The notes beneath the pieces were generated by a model. It worked only from the letters and a program-made list of their open reading frames with translations. It did no database searches and was not told the origin of the DNA. Shown one piece after another: positions 10,479-20,917 of a DNA stretch of 64,000 nucleotides. A program made the position numbers and the translations under genes. This DNA is from Rhodocyclus gracilis. Its GTDB lineage: Bacteria; Pseudomonadota; Gammaproteobacteria; Burkholderiales; Rhodocyclaceae. Location of the stretch: assembly GCF_009617575.1 (NCBI RefSeq), contig NZ_WIXJ01000005.1, positions 124,001 through 188,000 of the forward strand, read 5' to 3'. How positions within the stretch are numbered: the stretch's first letter is position 1; each line of letters opens with the position of its first letter.

Positions 10479-11633
10479 TCAGCGCGCCCGCCGGCCGGCG
10501 GTGAGGACGAGATAGGGGAGCGCGACATACGGCCAGAGGCTCGCGGCGACGCGCGTCAGGCCGTTGAAATTGAGGAAGTGCCCTTGTCGCCAGGTCGCCA
10601 GCGCCTCGGTCGAGTAGGGATTGGCGGGGGACAGGTTGATCAGCGTGGCGCCGCCGAGCAGGGCGAGGATGCCGAGTGCCAGACGCAGCCATCCCGGCAG
10701 CAGGAGCGCCAGCGCCAGCGCCGCGCCGCCCGCTGCCAGACCGAGTGCGGCGCCCGGCGTAAGCCAGGCCAGCGCGTCCTGCGGTGGTGCCAGCACGCCG
10801 GCGGCCAGTGTGCGTACCAGCAGGGCGAGGACGACGAAGCCGACGATCAGCGGCGCTGGTGCGGCCCGTGGCGCCAGCAGGCTGCGCGCAAACAGGCCGA
10901 TCGCCAGCAGATACAGGGCCGTGATGGCCGCTTCGATGAGGAAATACGAGTGCGCAGCGTAGGCGACGGCAGGCGTCAACGGCAGCAGCGGGCGCAGGTC
11001 GCCGGTGCCGAACAGCTGGTTTTCCGGCGACAGTTGCGTGATCAGCCAGACGCCGAGCAGGACGACGCCGAGTTCGGCATGCGCGCCTTCGTCGAGGAGG
11101 TGGCGCCAGGCGGCTGCCCGGCGGGCGATGTGCTCACCAATGATCAGCGCGCTCAGCGCGCCCAGGGCCGCTCCCGCGCTGTTGCACGCGAGGTCGAGAT
11201 TCGATGGCACACGTGCCGGCAGCCAGCTCTGCGTGCTTTCCAGTGCGAAGCTCAGCGCAGCGCCGGCCAGCGTGGCCAGCAGCGCCGCCAGCCATAGCCC
11301 GCAACGGCGCCGCCAGGCGAGCGTCAGGAGAAAACCGAGCGGCAGATAGGCGAGGACGTTGATGGCAAGATCGAAGCCGGTCCAGTAGCGCGGCCAGCCG
11401 CCGTCGAGGAAGGCAAAGGGCGAGAGCCCGAGATCGCGCCAGTCGGTGAAGGGATGGAGGCTGGCGTAGACGATCAGCAGCAGGTAGGCCAGCGCCAGAT
11501 AGCGCGGCAAGGCGCCACTGCGCGCCCACGCCGAGTGCTGGCCTGAATGCTGGCCGGAGCGGCTGGCGGACGGGCGGCGCGGGCGGGCGCTGCGCGTGGC
11601 GCCGGGGCTGGAACGTGCGGGGCGGGGACTCAT
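10479..11633 (-). CDS. VanZ-like family membrane protein
   Basis: A polytopic membrane protein of about 384 residues with nine or ten hydrophobic helices. The N-terminal third carries the VanZ-like signature, with a YASLHPF stretch in the first helix, LAINVLAYLPLGFLL in the second and the SFALESTQSWLP loop. VanZ-domain proteins are named after a glycopeptide-resistance accessory gene, but most have no proven role. Two in-frame ATGs lie at 11645 and 11633. The first overlaps a TAGAAT sequence that looks like a -10 box, so I prefer the second; the transcript would then have almost no leader. Confidence 0.85.
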   Translation of the reverse strand: MSPRPARSSPGATRSARPRRPSASRSGQHSGQHSAWARSGALPRYLALAYLLLIVYASLHPFTDWRDLGLSPFAFLDGGWPRYWTGFDLAINVLAYLPLGFLLTLAWRRRCGLWLAALLATLAGAALSFALESTQSWLPARVPSNLDLACNSAGAALGALSALIIGEHIARRAAAWRHLLDEGAHAELGVVLLGVWLITQLSPENQLFGTGDLRPLLPLTPAVAYAAHSYFLIEAAITALYLLAIGLFARSLLAPRAAPAPLIVGFVVLALLVRTLAAGVLAPPQDALAWLTPGAALGLAAGGAALALALLLPGWLRLALGILALLGGATLINLSPANPYSTEALATWRQGHFLNFNGLTRVAASLWPYVALPYLVLTAGRRAR

Positions 11634-11698
11634 GGCGTGGCCCATTCTACCAGCCCACGTCGCCCGTCCCCGAACGCGGCGGCGGGCGATGCGGTGCT

Positions 11699-12586
11699 CT
11701 ACTCTTCGTGCGGCCGGTAGGGAATGCGCAGCACGCGCTCGAACAGTTCGGCGGCGGCAGGCTTCGGCAGCGGCGAGGACTTGAGGATGGCGCGCTCGAT
11801 GGCGGCGTCGAGCGCCGGATTGCCACTGGAGCTGCGCAGGCGCACCGAGATGATGTCGCCGGAGGGCAGTTGCGTGACTTCGAACACCGCTTCCGGATTG
11901 CCGGCAATCGCCGGTGGCAGGACGATGTTGTTGCGAATCTTGGTGCGTACCTTGGCCGCGTAGTCGGCGAGGCCGCGCGAGCGCGAAGCGGAGGACTGTT
12001 CGGCGTTCAGTTGCGCCATCTGGCGCGCCTCGGCGTCGGCGCGGTCACGCTGGCGCTGGTTGTCCTGTTGCTTGCTCAGTGCCTTGGTTTCGCGGGCGAG
12101 TTCGTCGGCGAAGGGGTCGGGGCGTGGGGCCGGTTTCGGCTCGACCTTCGGCGGCTCCGGTTTTTTTGCCTCTTCCTGCTTTGGTTCCGGCTTCTTCTTT
12201 TCTTCTTTCTTCGGTTCCGGTTTGGGCTCGACCTTGGGTGGCGTCTTTTCCTCGGGCTTCGCTTTCTTCTCTTCCTTGATCGCGATATCCGGCTTGGCGA
12301 CGGGCTTTTGCTCGACGCGGGGTTCCGGCTTGACCTCCGGCTTCGGCGGTTCGGGCGTCGGGGTGGGTTTGGGCTCGACGGGCGGCGTCACTGGCGGCGG
12401 GGGCGAGGCGCTGCGCCAGACTTCCACCTCGACGGCGGCGGGCGGCTGGCTTTTCCAGTGCATGCCGAGGACGAGCGCGCCGATAAGCGCAAGATGCACG
12501 GCGATGGCGAGCACCAGCGATTTGCCCTTGCCCGGTTCGCGGCGTTCCGCGTCGAGGTGGGGATCGGTGAAATTATCGGCGGTCAC
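11699..12586 (-). CDS. tolA: TolA cell envelope protein (TonB/TolA family)
   Basis: TolA links the TolQR proton-driven motor in the inner membrane to Pal/TolB at the outer membrane and supports envelope constriction. The 295-residue protein has a short cytoplasmic tail, one membrane helix (about 24-42), a long Pro/Lys/Glu-rich spacer with repeated KPEP units (about 60-165), a short helical part, and a C-terminal TolA/TonB-like domain ending in LRIPYRPHEE. It follows tolR after 60 bases. The usual next genes tolB and pal are absent here; a VanZ gene follows instead. Confidence 0.93.
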   Translation of the reverse strand: MTADNFTDPHLDAERREPGKGKSLVLAIAVHLALIGALVLGMHWKSQPPAAVEVEVWRSASPPPPVTPPVEPKPTPTPEPPKPEVKPEPRVEQKPVAKPDIAIKEEKKAKPEEKTPPKVEPKPEPKKEEKKKPEPKQEEAKKPEPPKVEPKPAPRPDPFADELARETKALSKQQDNQRQRDRADAEARQMAQLNAEQSSASRSRGLADYAAKVRTKIRNNIVLPPAIAGNPEAVFEVTQLPSGDIISVRLRSSSGNPALDAAIERAILKSSPLPKPAAAELFERVLRIPYRPHEE

Positions 12587-12646
12587 AGTGGGTCGATGCG
12601 TGGGTCGGAGCGTGATTCTGTGCGCAAGCGGTCGCGGGCTGCGCCA

Positions 12647-13057
12647 TCATTTGCCGGTCGGCTGGACGAGCAGGCCGATGCGCTTGACCTCGCGCCGCTG
12701 CAGTTCGTCCATGACGCCGAGCACCGCTTCGTATTTGACGCTCTTGTCGCCGGCGATGAGTACCGGCTGATCCGGCCGCGTCGATTGTGCATCGAGAACG
12801 GCGGCGGCGAGTTCGTCGCGCGCCAGCGTGCGATCGGCGGTGCCGCTGGCGCGGTCGCGCAGGCTCAGCGAACCATCGGCGCGGATGGTGATTTCGAGAG
12901 GCTGTGCCGGAGGCTGTGCCGCCTGGCCGACCGAGGGCAGGTCGATGCTGGCGGTGGTCATCATTGGCGCGGTGACCATGAAGATCACCAGCAGGACGAG
13001 CATGACGTCGATGTAGGGGACGACGTTGATCTCGTTTTTCAGGCGGCGCGGACGCAT
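12647..13057 (-). CDS. tolR: TolR biopolymer transport protein
   Basis: A 136-residue ExbD/TolR protein with one N-terminal membrane helix (about 13-33) and a periplasmic domain. D17 in PYIDVMLVLLVIF is the membrane aspartate known in the family as the proton-path residue. TolR forms the stator complex with TolQ and acts on TolA. The gene lies 15 bases after tolQ, consistent with one operon ybgC-tolQ-tolR-tolA. Confidence 0.95.
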   Translation of the reverse strand: MRPRRLKNEINVVPYIDVMLVLLVIFMVTAPMMTTASIDLPSVGQAAQPPAQPLEITIRADGSLSLRDRASGTADRTLARDELAAAVLDAQSTRPDQPVLIAGDKSVKYEAVLGVMDELQRREVKRIGLLVQPTGK

Positions 13058-13072
13058 GCTCGGCTCCGGTCC

Positions 13073-13750
13073 TCAGCGCAACTGGCGTTGCAGGATGTTC
13101 GAGAACTCTTCCATGAACGACTCGAAGCGCGACGACAGGCGGTCGATGTCGTGCGCGAAGCGGTTGTAGGCGAGCACCGCCGGAATCGCCGCAAAGAGGC
13201 CGATGGCGGTGGCGACCAGCGCTTCGGCGATGCCCGGGGCGACCGAGGCGAGCGTCGCCTGCCCGACGTTCGACAAGCCGCGGAAAGCATGCATGATCCC
13301 CCACACCGTGCCGAAGAGGCCGACGTAGGGGCTGACCGAACCGACCGAGGCGAGGAAGGAGAGGTGGGCGTCGATGGCGTCGATCTCGCGCTGGAAGGTG
13401 GCGCGCATGGCGCGGCGCGAGCCGTCGATGACGTCTTTCGGGTCGAGGTTCTTCTGGCTTTTCAGTTTGGTGAATTCGCGGAAGCCCGCCTCGAAGATGC
13501 GTTCGAGCGCGCCGCTGTCGTGGCGGTTGCTGACGGCGCTCTGGTAGAGCGCGTTGAGGTCGCCACCGCTCCAGAAGTCGCGTTCGAAGGACTCGCTTTG
13601 CTGGCGCGCCGTCTTCACGGCAAACCACTTGCGGAAGATGTAGTACCAGGACATGAAGGAGACGCCGCCGAGCAGCAGCATCACGACCTGAACGACGGCA
13701 CTGGCGTTGAGGATCAGGCTGAAAATCGAGAGGTCTTGCGTAACGTTCAT
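13073..13750 (-). CDS. tolQ: TolQ proton channel subunit
   Basis: A 225-residue MotA/TolQ/ExbB family protein with three membrane helices: one near the N-terminus (about 15-38) and two after the cytoplasmic domain, including the conserved [15 protein letters not shown] and [22 protein letters not shown] segments. The start is the ATG at 13750, which overlaps the ybgC stop by four bases (ATGA). Longer upstream readings lack family similarity. With TolR it makes the proton-powered motor that energises TolA. Confidence 0.95.
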   Translation of the reverse strand: MNVTQDLSIFSLILNASAVVQVVMLLLGGVSFMSWYYIFRKWFAVKTARQQSESFERDFWSGGDLNALYQSAVSNRHDSGALERIFEAGFREFTKLKSQKNLDPKDVIDGSRRAMRATFQREIDAIDAHLSFLASVGSVSPYVGLFGTVWGIMHAFRGLSNVGQATLASVAPGIAEALVATAIGLFAAIPAVLAYNRFAHDIDRLSSRFESFMEEFSNILQRQLR

Positions 13751-14190
13751 TGCAGCATTTCCAGTTTGCCGCGCAATACGGCGGGAATCGGCGTCGACTT
13801 CATCTGCGCGAGATTGACGCAGACGATCTGTACGACGGCGGTCGCGAGTTCTTCCCATTGCTCCGGCGCCGTGGGGTTGGCGCGACGGGCATGTTGGCGA
13901 AAGACGATCTGGGCGCGTCCGACCTTTTCGACTTCGAGGCCGATGACGAGCGCGTCGTCGAGGCGGGCGGGCTTGAGGTAGTCCACGTTCACCGAACGCA
14001 CGACGAACGCGATGCCCGGATCGCGCAGCAAGTCGCCTTGTTCGTGGCCGATGGCGCGCAGCCATTCGGTGCGGCAACGCTCGAAAAACTTGAGGTAATT
14101 GGCGTAGTACACGACGCCGCCGGCATCGGTGTCCTCGTAGTAAATACGAACAGGAAAGGTGAACGCGTTGGGCTTTTGTTCGTGTTTCAT
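13747..14190 (-). CDS. ybgC: Tol-Pal system-associated acyl-CoA thioesterase YbgC
   Basis: A 147-residue hot-dog-fold thioesterase. The [28 protein letters not shown] region holds the catalytic Asp and is diagnostic of the 4-hydroxybenzoyl-CoA thioesterase/YbgC group. The protein hydrolyses short-chain acyl-CoA and in E. coli associates with lipid-synthesis enzymes. It begins the tol operon and overlaps tolQ by four bases. Confidence 0.94.
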   Translation of the reverse strand: MKHEQKPNAFTFPVRIYYEDTDAGGVVYYANYLKFFERCRTEWLRAIGHEQGDLLRDPGIAFVVRSVNVDYLKPARLDDALVIGLEVEKVGRAQIVFRQHARRANPTAPEQWEELATAVVQIVCVNLAQMKSTPIPAVLRGKLEMLQ

Positions 14191-14199
14191 GGGCGGATT

Positions 14200-15670
<1,471 letters not shown>

Positions 15671-15684
<14 letters not shown>

Positions 15685-17158
15685 TGGATGTCTCCGGCAG
15701 GCGGCGTTCGCTCGGGGTGAGGGGGGAGGCGTCGTTACCGTTCACGCTGGCGGTGTCGGGGATGAAGATGCTGAAGCGGCAGCCGCGTCCCTGGGTGCTG
15801 TCGACGCTGATGGTGCCGCCGTGTCGTGCGACGATTTCGTGCACGACGAAAAGGCCAAGGCCGACGCCCTTGCCGACCGGTTTGGTCGAGAAGAAGGGGT
15901 CGAAGACGCGCGGCAGATCTTCGGTGGCGATGCCCTGCCCGTCGTCTTCGATGGTGATCAGTGTGCCCGGTCGCGCATCGGCTTCGGCCGCCTCGACGCG
16001 GGCGCCCAGACGGATGCGGCCGCCCGGCGCGATGGCTTCGGCGGCATTCTTCAGCAGATTGAGCAGGACTTGCTGAAAGCGCTGCCGGTCGACTTCGACG
16101 ATCAGCGCTGCGTCGACGTCGACATCGATGCGCGGCTGCCGGCCCAGCTGGTTGTAGAGCAGCGGCAGCGTGTCGCCGATCAGCGTGCGTAGCGGTTCCG
16201 GGCGACGGGCAAAGCGGCGGTCACGGGCGAAATCGAGCAGGTCGCCGACGATGCGTTGCGCGCGCAGCGCCTGCTCGTCGATCTGGTTGAGCAGACGGCG
16301 GGCGGCGTCAGGGTCGGTTTCCTCGATTTCTTCGAGCAGGATCTGGCAGGAGGTGGAGATGTTCGAGAGCGGGTTGTTGAGCTCGTGGGCGACCCCCGAC
16401 AGCATGCCGCCGAGGGCGACGAGGCGGGACGAGCGGGCAACGGCCTTCTCGCGTTTTTCGAGTTCGCCGAGGGCACGGTTGATGGCGTCGGTCAGCGAGG
16501 CGACTTCGCGGTCTTCGGAGATCAGATCGATGCGCCCGCCTTCGCCGGCTGCGATACGTTCCAGTCGCTCTTCGACACGGCGCAACGGGCGGGCGACGCT
16601 GCGCGCTACGGCGGCGCCCGAGACGAGGGCGAGGACGATGGCGACGGCGATGGCGCGCAGGAGGTCGCGGTGGTGGGCGGCAATGGCGTCGTCGAGGCGT
16701 TGGCGCGCCAGCGCGTCGAGTTGTTCGCCGACACTGAGCAAGTCGCTTCCGACATCGGCGAGCGCCTCGACGGTTTCCGGCGACGGGCGGGCGCGCCGGT
16801 TGGCGGCGTCGAGTTCAGCGAGCAGTTGCCGGTACTGGCGCAGCAGTTCGCCCTCCTGCGGCTGCGCGCGTCCGGCGAGCGGGATCGGCGGCAGTTCGGC
16901 AAACAATGCGGCGGCGCGGTCGGCACGGTCGATGGCTTCGGCGAGATCGGCCTTCTTGCGGTAGAGCAGGAAGTTCTTTTCCATGCGCCGCGCGTAGCGG
17001 ATCGAATCGTGAACCGCCGTTACGCGCTGCTGGTCGGCGATCTGGTCTTCCAGCCCGCGAAAGTGCAGCAGCGCTGAGAGCGCCAGGCCGACAAAGAGCA
17101 GGCCAGGGATGCCAAAGCCGAAGAGGATTTTGGCGTGCAGGGACTGGAAGCGTTTCAT
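15671..17158 (-). CDS. Membrane sensor histidine kinase partner of the NtrC-family regulator
   Basis: A 495-residue inner-membrane kinase. One N-terminal helix (about 10-30), a mostly helical periplasmic sensor with a MEKNFLLY segment near 60, a second helix (about 170-190), a HAMP domain and a short coiled coil lead to the H-box GVAHELNNPLSN with H258. The ATPase domain shows NLLKNAAEAI, EDDGQGI and GVGLGLFVV. The start is ATG 17158; an extended reading to 17266 would run through the operator-like repeats and has no family support. No Shine-Dalgarno is seen. A 17-base palindrome sits one nucleotide upstream of the ATG, so the regulator could block its own operon. Confidence 0.92.
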
Positions 17159-17159
17159 T

Positions 17160-17217
17160 GTTGAATTATTCAACAGTGGGTTGCACTTCGCAACGACGGA
17201 TCGTTGTGTGCGGCAAC
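17160..17217. promoter_or_regulatory. Three tandem 15-bp dyads (GTTG-N7-CAAC), candidate upstream activator sites
   Basis: Three inverted repeats of equal length lie side by side: GTTGAATTATTCAAC (17160-17174), GTTGCACTTCGCAAC (17180-17194) and GTTGTGTGCGGCAAC (17203-17217). Their starts are 20 and 23 bases apart. They lie about 116 to 173 bases upstream of the predicted sigma54 start site at 17333, the usual range for NtrC-family activators, and directly beside the start of the cognate two-component operon. A related shorter palindrome, GTTGCGCAAC, is at 17258-17267. Confidence 0.7.
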
Positions 17218-17263
17218 GCTCGCACGGGATGAGGATTTTCCCTGGTGGCGCGCGAATGTTGCG

Positions 17264-17276
17264 CAACGCCTTGTTT
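17264..17276 (-). promoter_or_regulatory. IHF-like site
   Basis: Read against YAANNNNTTGATW, the sequence CAACGCCTTGTTT agrees at 12 of 13 positions. It lies between the activator dyads and the sigma54 promoter, centred about 63 bases before the predicted start site. IHF commonly bends DNA at that place in sigma54 promoters. The consensus is short, so position is the main support. Confidence 0.45.
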
Positions 17277-17306
17277 ATAAGACGATGTGCGGCGAATTTC
17301 GTTGGT

Positions 17307-17322
17307 TGGCACGACTCGTGCT
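17307..17322 (+). promoter_or_regulatory. Sigma54 (-24/-12) promoter of the predicted small RNA
   Basis: TGGCACGACTCGTGCT matches the sigma54 consensus TGGCACG-N4-TTGCW at all fixed positions except one T in the -12 element. GG and GC have the required spacing, placing the transcription start near 17333. The same sequence with one base changed occurs at 25228-25243 in front of the glnK-amtB operon, which supports both calls. No protein gene lies downstream on this strand before a terminator. Confidence 0.75.
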
Positions 17323-17332
17323 AATTGTGTTG

Positions 17333-17406
17333 CAGTGCGCACTGACATTCTTCTCGGTGCGGACAACCAGGAGATTCGGGCTCGACGATTGTCGGGCCTT
17401 TTTTTT
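17333..17406 (+). ncRNA. Predicted sigma54-dependent small RNA of about 74 nt
   Basis: The transcript is bounded by a sigma54 promoter (start near 17333) and a rho-independent terminator ending near 17406. No ATG-led reading frame with a ribosome site fits inside. It starts with the self-complementary sequence CAGTGCGCACTG, followed by a pyrimidine-rich single-stranded stretch and the purine-rich ACCAGGAGATT before the terminator stem. All neighbouring protein genes are on the other strand, so the plus-strand promoter and terminator have no other evident purpose. I know of no named RNA family that matches it. Function is unknown; base-pairing regulation under the adjacent two-component system is an inference. 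Confidence 0.65.
17379..17406 (+). terminator. Rho-independent terminator of the predicted small RNA
   Basis: The arms GGCTCGAC (17379-17386) and GTCGGGCC (17391-17398) pair over eight bases with one G-U pair around a GATT loop, followed by eight T residues (17399-17406). Reading in the other direction the hairpin is not followed by T, so it acts on plus-strand transcripts only. Confidence 0.8.
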
Positions 17407-17423
17407 GTCTGCGATTTTGTCGA

Positions 17424-17453
17424 CGATTCTGTTGCCGATTCTGTTGCCGATTC
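17424..17453. repeat. Short tandem repeat, 12-bp unit, 2.5 copies
   Basis: The unit CGATTCTGTTGC occurs at 17424-17435 and 17436-17447, followed by a half unit CGATTC. It lies between the small-RNA terminator and the ruvB stop codon. No function is evident, and it may vary in copy number between strains. Confidence 0.6.
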
Positions 17454-17497
17454 CGCCGTCGGCACGGCGGGGCGCACCGGTCGGCGTGAGGAGGCGT

Positions 17498-18556
17498 TCA
17501 GGCGTCGCGCTCCAGCGCGCGCGTGTCGGCGGGGGCCGGCAGGCCAAGATGGTGGTAGATCGCGGCGGTGGCGACGCGGCCGCGCGGCGTGCGTTGCAGG
17601 TAGCCTTGCTGGATGAGGTAGGGCTCGAGCACGTCTTCGATGGTGTCGCGCGCTTCGCCAATGGCGGCGGCGAGGTTGTCGACGCCCACCGGGCCACCGC
17701 CGAACTTGTCGATAACGGCCGAGAGCAGCTTGCGGTCCATCAGGTCGAGTCCGCCGTGGTCGACGTCGAGCATCGACAGCGCCTGATCGGCGACGTCGCG
17801 GGTGATGCGGCCATCGGCGCGGACTTCGGCGAAGTCGCGCACCCGGCGCAGCAGGCGATTGGCGATGCGGGGCGTGCCGCGCGAGCGACGGGCGATTTCC
17901 AGCGAGCCGTGCGCTTCAATCGGCACGTTGAGCAGCTGTGCCGAGCGCGTGACGATCTGCGTCAGTTCGTCGGCGTTGTAAAACTCGAGGCGGGCGACGA
18001 TGCCGAAGCGGTCGCGCAGCGGGTTGGTCAGCATGCCGGCGCGCGTCGTTGCGCCGACCAGCGTGAACGGCGGCAGGTCGAGCTTCACCGAGCGCGCCGC
18101 CGGCCCTTCGCCGATCATGATGTCGATCTGGAAGTCTTCCAGCGCCGGGTAGAGGATTTCCTCGACCACGGGCGAGAGACGGTGGATTTCGTCGATGAAC
18201 AGCACGTCGTGCGGTTCGAGGTTGGTCAGGATCGCGGCGAGGTCGCCGGCGCGTTCGAGCACCGGGCCGGAGGTCTGCCGCAGGCCGACGCCCATTTCGG
18301 CGGCAACGATATGCGCCAGCGTGGTTTTACCGAGCCCCGGCGGGCCGAACAGCAGGACGTGGTCGAGCGAATCCTGGCGGCGCGTCGCCGCCTCAATGAA
18401 GATCGACAGCTGTTCGCGGATCTTGGCCTGGCCGACGTAATCGGTCAGTCGCTTCGGGCGCAGCGCGCGCTCGATGGCGTCTTCCTGCGCCGATTTGGAT
18501 TCCGGAGCAATCAGGCGTTGGGCCGGGGTGGGGGCAAGGTCGTCTGTTTCGATCAT
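17498..18556 (-). CDS. ruvB: Holliday junction branch migration helicase RuvB
   Basis: RuvB is the hexameric AAA+ motor that, guided by RuvA, drives branch migration of Holliday junctions. The 352-residue protein starts at ATG 18556 with MIETDDL; longer readings are antisense to the permease. Walker A GPPGLGKT, Walker [11 protein letters not shown], sensor region GATTRAGML and the C-terminal winged-helix domain are intact. The start codon overlaps the stop of the AI-2E permease gene by four bases. Confidence 0.97.
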   Translation of the reverse strand: MIETDDLAPTPAQRLIAPESKSAQEDAIERALRPKRLTDYVGQAKIREQLSIFIEAATRRQDSLDHVLLFGPPGLGKTTLAHIVAAEMGVGLRQTSGPVLERAGDLAAILTNLEPHDVLFIDEIHRLSPVVEEILYPALEDFQIDIMIGEGPAARSVKLDLPPFTLVGATTRAGMLTNPLRDRFGIVARLEFYNADELTQIVTRSAQLLNVPIEAHGSLEIARRSRGTPRIANRLLRRVRDFAEVRADGRITRDVADQALSMLDVDHGGLDLMDRKLLSAVIDKFGGGPVGVDNLAAAIGEARDTIEDVLEPYLIQQGYLQRTPRGRVATAAIYHHLGLPAPADTRALERDA

Positions 18557-19611
18557 CGAGGTGTCGTTTCCGGCGTGTCTGCGCCGGTCCAGTGCTGGAC
18601 CAGCATCAAGCCGAGCGCCAGCAGGGTGGGTCCGAGGAATACGCCGATCAGCCCGAACGACAGGGCGCCGCCGAACACGCCGAGAGCAATGAGCAGAAGC
18701 GGCAGACTGGCGGTCTTGCTGATGAGGAAGGGCTTGAGGAAGTTGTCGATGCTGCTGATCACCAGCGTGCCCCACAGCACCATGAAAATCGCCCAGCCCG
18801 TTTCGCCTTGATCATAGAGCCACCAGGCGGCGCCGCCCCAGAGCAGCGGCGGGCCGATAGGCACCATCGACAGGAAGAAGGTGCCGGCGGCGAGCAGCAG
18901 CGCGCCGGGAACGCCGGCGATGAGAAAGCCGATCAGCGCCACCAGCGCCTGTCCGGCGGCGGTGCCGACGATGCCGACCATGACGCCCATGACGGTGCTG
19001 CGCGAGGCAGTGAGCAGGTGTTCGCCCAGATCGCCGCCCAGTCGTCGCGCGCCGATCCGCAACATGGCAGCGATGCCTTCGCCGTCACGGTAGAAGAAGA
19101 ACGCGATGAAAACGACCAGGCCGAGCTGGATGAGCGCATTGCCGATCAGGCCGCCGGTCTGAAAGAGCAGACCGCGCGCCGGATCGAAGGCCTGCCGCAG
19201 CAGGCGGGAGATTTCTTCGCGGCTGCTGGCGATGCGGACCCAGTAGTCGTCGGCGTGGCTGCCGACGAAGGGAATGGCGCGCAGTATCTCCGGCGGATGC
19301 GCGGGCAAGCCCTGTTCGAACAGCGGTTTCGTCATCGCGACGGCGAGCGAGACGCCCTCGGCGAGGCTGAGCGTGAGCAGCGTCAGCGGCGCCACGAAAA
19401 CAATGGTGAGCGCCAGTGTCATCAGGCTGGAGGCCAGCGCGTGGCGCTGATTGAGGCGCTCCAGCAGGCGCGCGTACACCGGCCAGGTGGTGATGCAGAT
19501 GACCGCCGCGAAGAGGATGGCCGCAACAAAGCCGCGCAGCACCAGCGCACACCCCAGCAGCAGCAGCGTGACGAGTGCGATCTGGGCAAACTGCTTCGGC
19601 GTGTTGTTCAT
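18553..19611 (-). CDS. AI-2E family (PerM/YdiK-type) transporter
   Basis: A 352-residue polytopic membrane protein with about eight hydrophobic helices. Paired helices near the N-terminus, a soluble segment around 60-150, and the late [18 protein letters not shown] segment are typical of the AI-2E transporter/PerM superfamily, whose members include proposed autoinducer-2 exporters and sodium/proton antiporters. Substrate cannot be assigned. It sits between ruvA and ruvB and overlaps ruvB by four bases, so it has been drawn into the ruv operon. Confidence 0.9.
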   Translation of the reverse strand: MNNTPKQFAQIALVTLLLLGCALVLRGFVAAILFAAVICITTWPVYARLLERLNQRHALASSLMTLALTIVFVAPLTLLTLSLAEGVSLAVAMTKPLFEQGLPAHPPEILRAIPFVGSHADDYWVRIASSREEISRLLRQAFDPARGLLFQTGGLIGNALIQLGLVVFIAFFFYRDGEGIAAMLRIGARRLGGDLGEHLLTASRSTVMGVMVGIVGTAAGQALVALIGFLIAGVPGALLLAAGTFFLSMVPIGPPLLWGGAAWWLYDQGETGWAIFMVLWGTLVISSIDNFLKPFLISKTASLPLLLIALGVFGGALSFGLIGVFLGPTLLALGLMLVQHWTGADTPETTPR

Positions 19612-19626
19612 GCGGGCGGGGGCGAT

Positions 19627-20202
19627 CTACAGACGCGACAATTGTTTCAGTGCGAGACGGATGCCGTCGGCGGTGGCGACACCGGCCGGCAGCAGCTTGA
19701 CGGCGCCAGCGGCTTCGCGGTCATTGTAACCGAGTGCCAGCAGGGCATTGAGGATGTCATGCGAGACGTCGCTGGCGATGGAGATGGCGTGTGGCAGTGC
19801 TTCGGCGAGCTTGCCCTTGAGTTCGAGGAGCAGGCGTTCGGCGGTCTTCTTGCCGATCCCCGGGACTTTGACGAGACGTCCGCTTTCCTGTCGCGCCACG
19901 GCATCGGCGAGGTCGTCGACCGACATGCCGGAGAGGACCGACAGCGCGGTACGTGCGCCAACGCCGGAGATCTTGAGCAGTTGGCGAAACGCGAAGCGCT
20001 CGCCTTCGCTGCCGAAGCCGTAGAGGAAATGACCATCTTCGCGTACTGCGTGATGAATCAGCAGCGTCGCTTTTTCGCCGGTGGCCGGCAGGTGGTAGAA
20101 GGTGCTCATCGGCACATCGACTTCGTAGCCGATGCCGCCGATGTCGATGAGTACCTGTGGCGGATTCTTGCTCAGCAGGGTGCCGGAGAGGCGGCCGATC
20201 AT
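19627..20202 (-). CDS. ruvA: Holliday junction DNA-binding protein RuvA
   Basis: RuvA is the tetrameric subunit that holds four-way junctions flat and loads RuvB. The 191-residue protein shows the N-terminal OB fold beginning MIGRLSGTL with the GIGYEVDVP motif, two helix-hairpin-helix motifs including the [18 protein letters not shown] stretch, and the C-terminal RuvB-contacting domain. It follows ruvC by 54 bases. Confidence 0.96.
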   Translation of the reverse strand: MIGRLSGTLLSKNPPQVLIDIGGIGYEVDVPMSTFYHLPATGEKATLLIHHAVREDGHFLYGFGSEGERFAFRQLLKISGVGARTALSVLSGMSVDDLADAVARQESGRLVKVPGIGKKTAERLLLELKGKLAEALPHAISIASDVSHDILNALLALGYNDREAAGAVKLLPAGVATADGIRLALKQLSRL

Positions 20203-20256
20203 GGGGTGTCCTTTTGGGTCGGGGAGTAAGAGAGGGGGCGGTATGTCGCGCAGGGG

Positions 20257-20832
20257 CTAGGCCAGTCGTCCGTGGCGCATGCGCAGACCTTTCGTGGCGA
20301 AGGCGCCGAGGCCCTGGCCGCCGTGGGCATGGGCAATGGCACAGGCGAGTGCGTCAGCGGCGTCTGGGCTCGGATCGCCGGGCAGCGCCAACAGGCGGCG
20401 AACCATGTGCTGCACCTGCACCTTGTCGGCGTGACCGTTACCGACGACCGCCTGTTTGACCTGCAAGGCCGTGTATTCGGCAACGTCGATGCCGGCGGCG
20501 ACCAGCGCGGCAATGCCGGCGCCGCGCGCCTGTCCGAGCAGCAGCGTCGATTGCGAGTTGACGTTGACGAAGACGATTTCGACGGCCGCCTGTTGCGGCT
20601 GATAGTGCTCGGCGAGTTCGCGCAGCCCGCTGAAGATCGTTCCCAGACGTTGCGGCAGCGTTTCCTTTTCGTTGCTACGGATGCAGCCGCTGGCAACGTA
20701 AGTGAGCGACTGGCCGCACTGGTCGATGACACCGAATCCGGTAATGCGCAGCCCCGGATCGACGCCAAGAATGCGCACGACGCCGGGGGTGGCGCGGGCG
20801 GGAGGTGTCGGTGAAGTCGTATCGGTGGGCAT
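20257..20832 (-). CDS. ruvC: Crossover junction endodeoxyribonuclease RuvC
   Basis: RuvC cuts Holliday junctions symmetrically. The start used is ATG 20832, giving 191 residues with a short Pro/Thr-rich N-terminal extension before the conserved [16 protein letters not shown] strand carrying the first catalytic Asp. The second acidic residue lies in AVEIVFVN, and the pair near the C-terminus is in [12 protein letters not shown]. It heads the ruvC-ruvA-permease-ruvB unit. Confidence 0.95.
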   Translation of the reverse strand: MPTDTTSPTPPARATPGVVRILGVDPGLRITGFGVIDQCGQSLTYVASGCIRSNEKETLPQRLGTIFSGLRELAEHYQPQQAAVEIVFVNVNSQSTLLLGQARGAGIAALVAAGIDVAEYTALQVKQAVVGNGHADKVQVQHMVRRLLALPGDPSPDAADALACAIAHAHGGQGLGAFATKGLRMRHGRLA

Positions 20833-20917
20833 GGATGGGATCAAAGGAGGCGCCGGGGGCGAGGATGGCAGACGGGGCGCATGCCGGCAAATGCTGACAC
20901 ATAGCCGCAGCGTCAGT

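Noticed and set aside
17159-17266. N-terminal extension of the histidine kinase to 17266
   Set aside because: The added 36 residues have no membrane or sensor character and run through the dyad repeats; the family start is MKRFQSL at 17158.
17424-17453. CRISPR array
   Set aside because: Units are 12 bp with no spacers and only 2.5 copies; no cas gene is present in the window.
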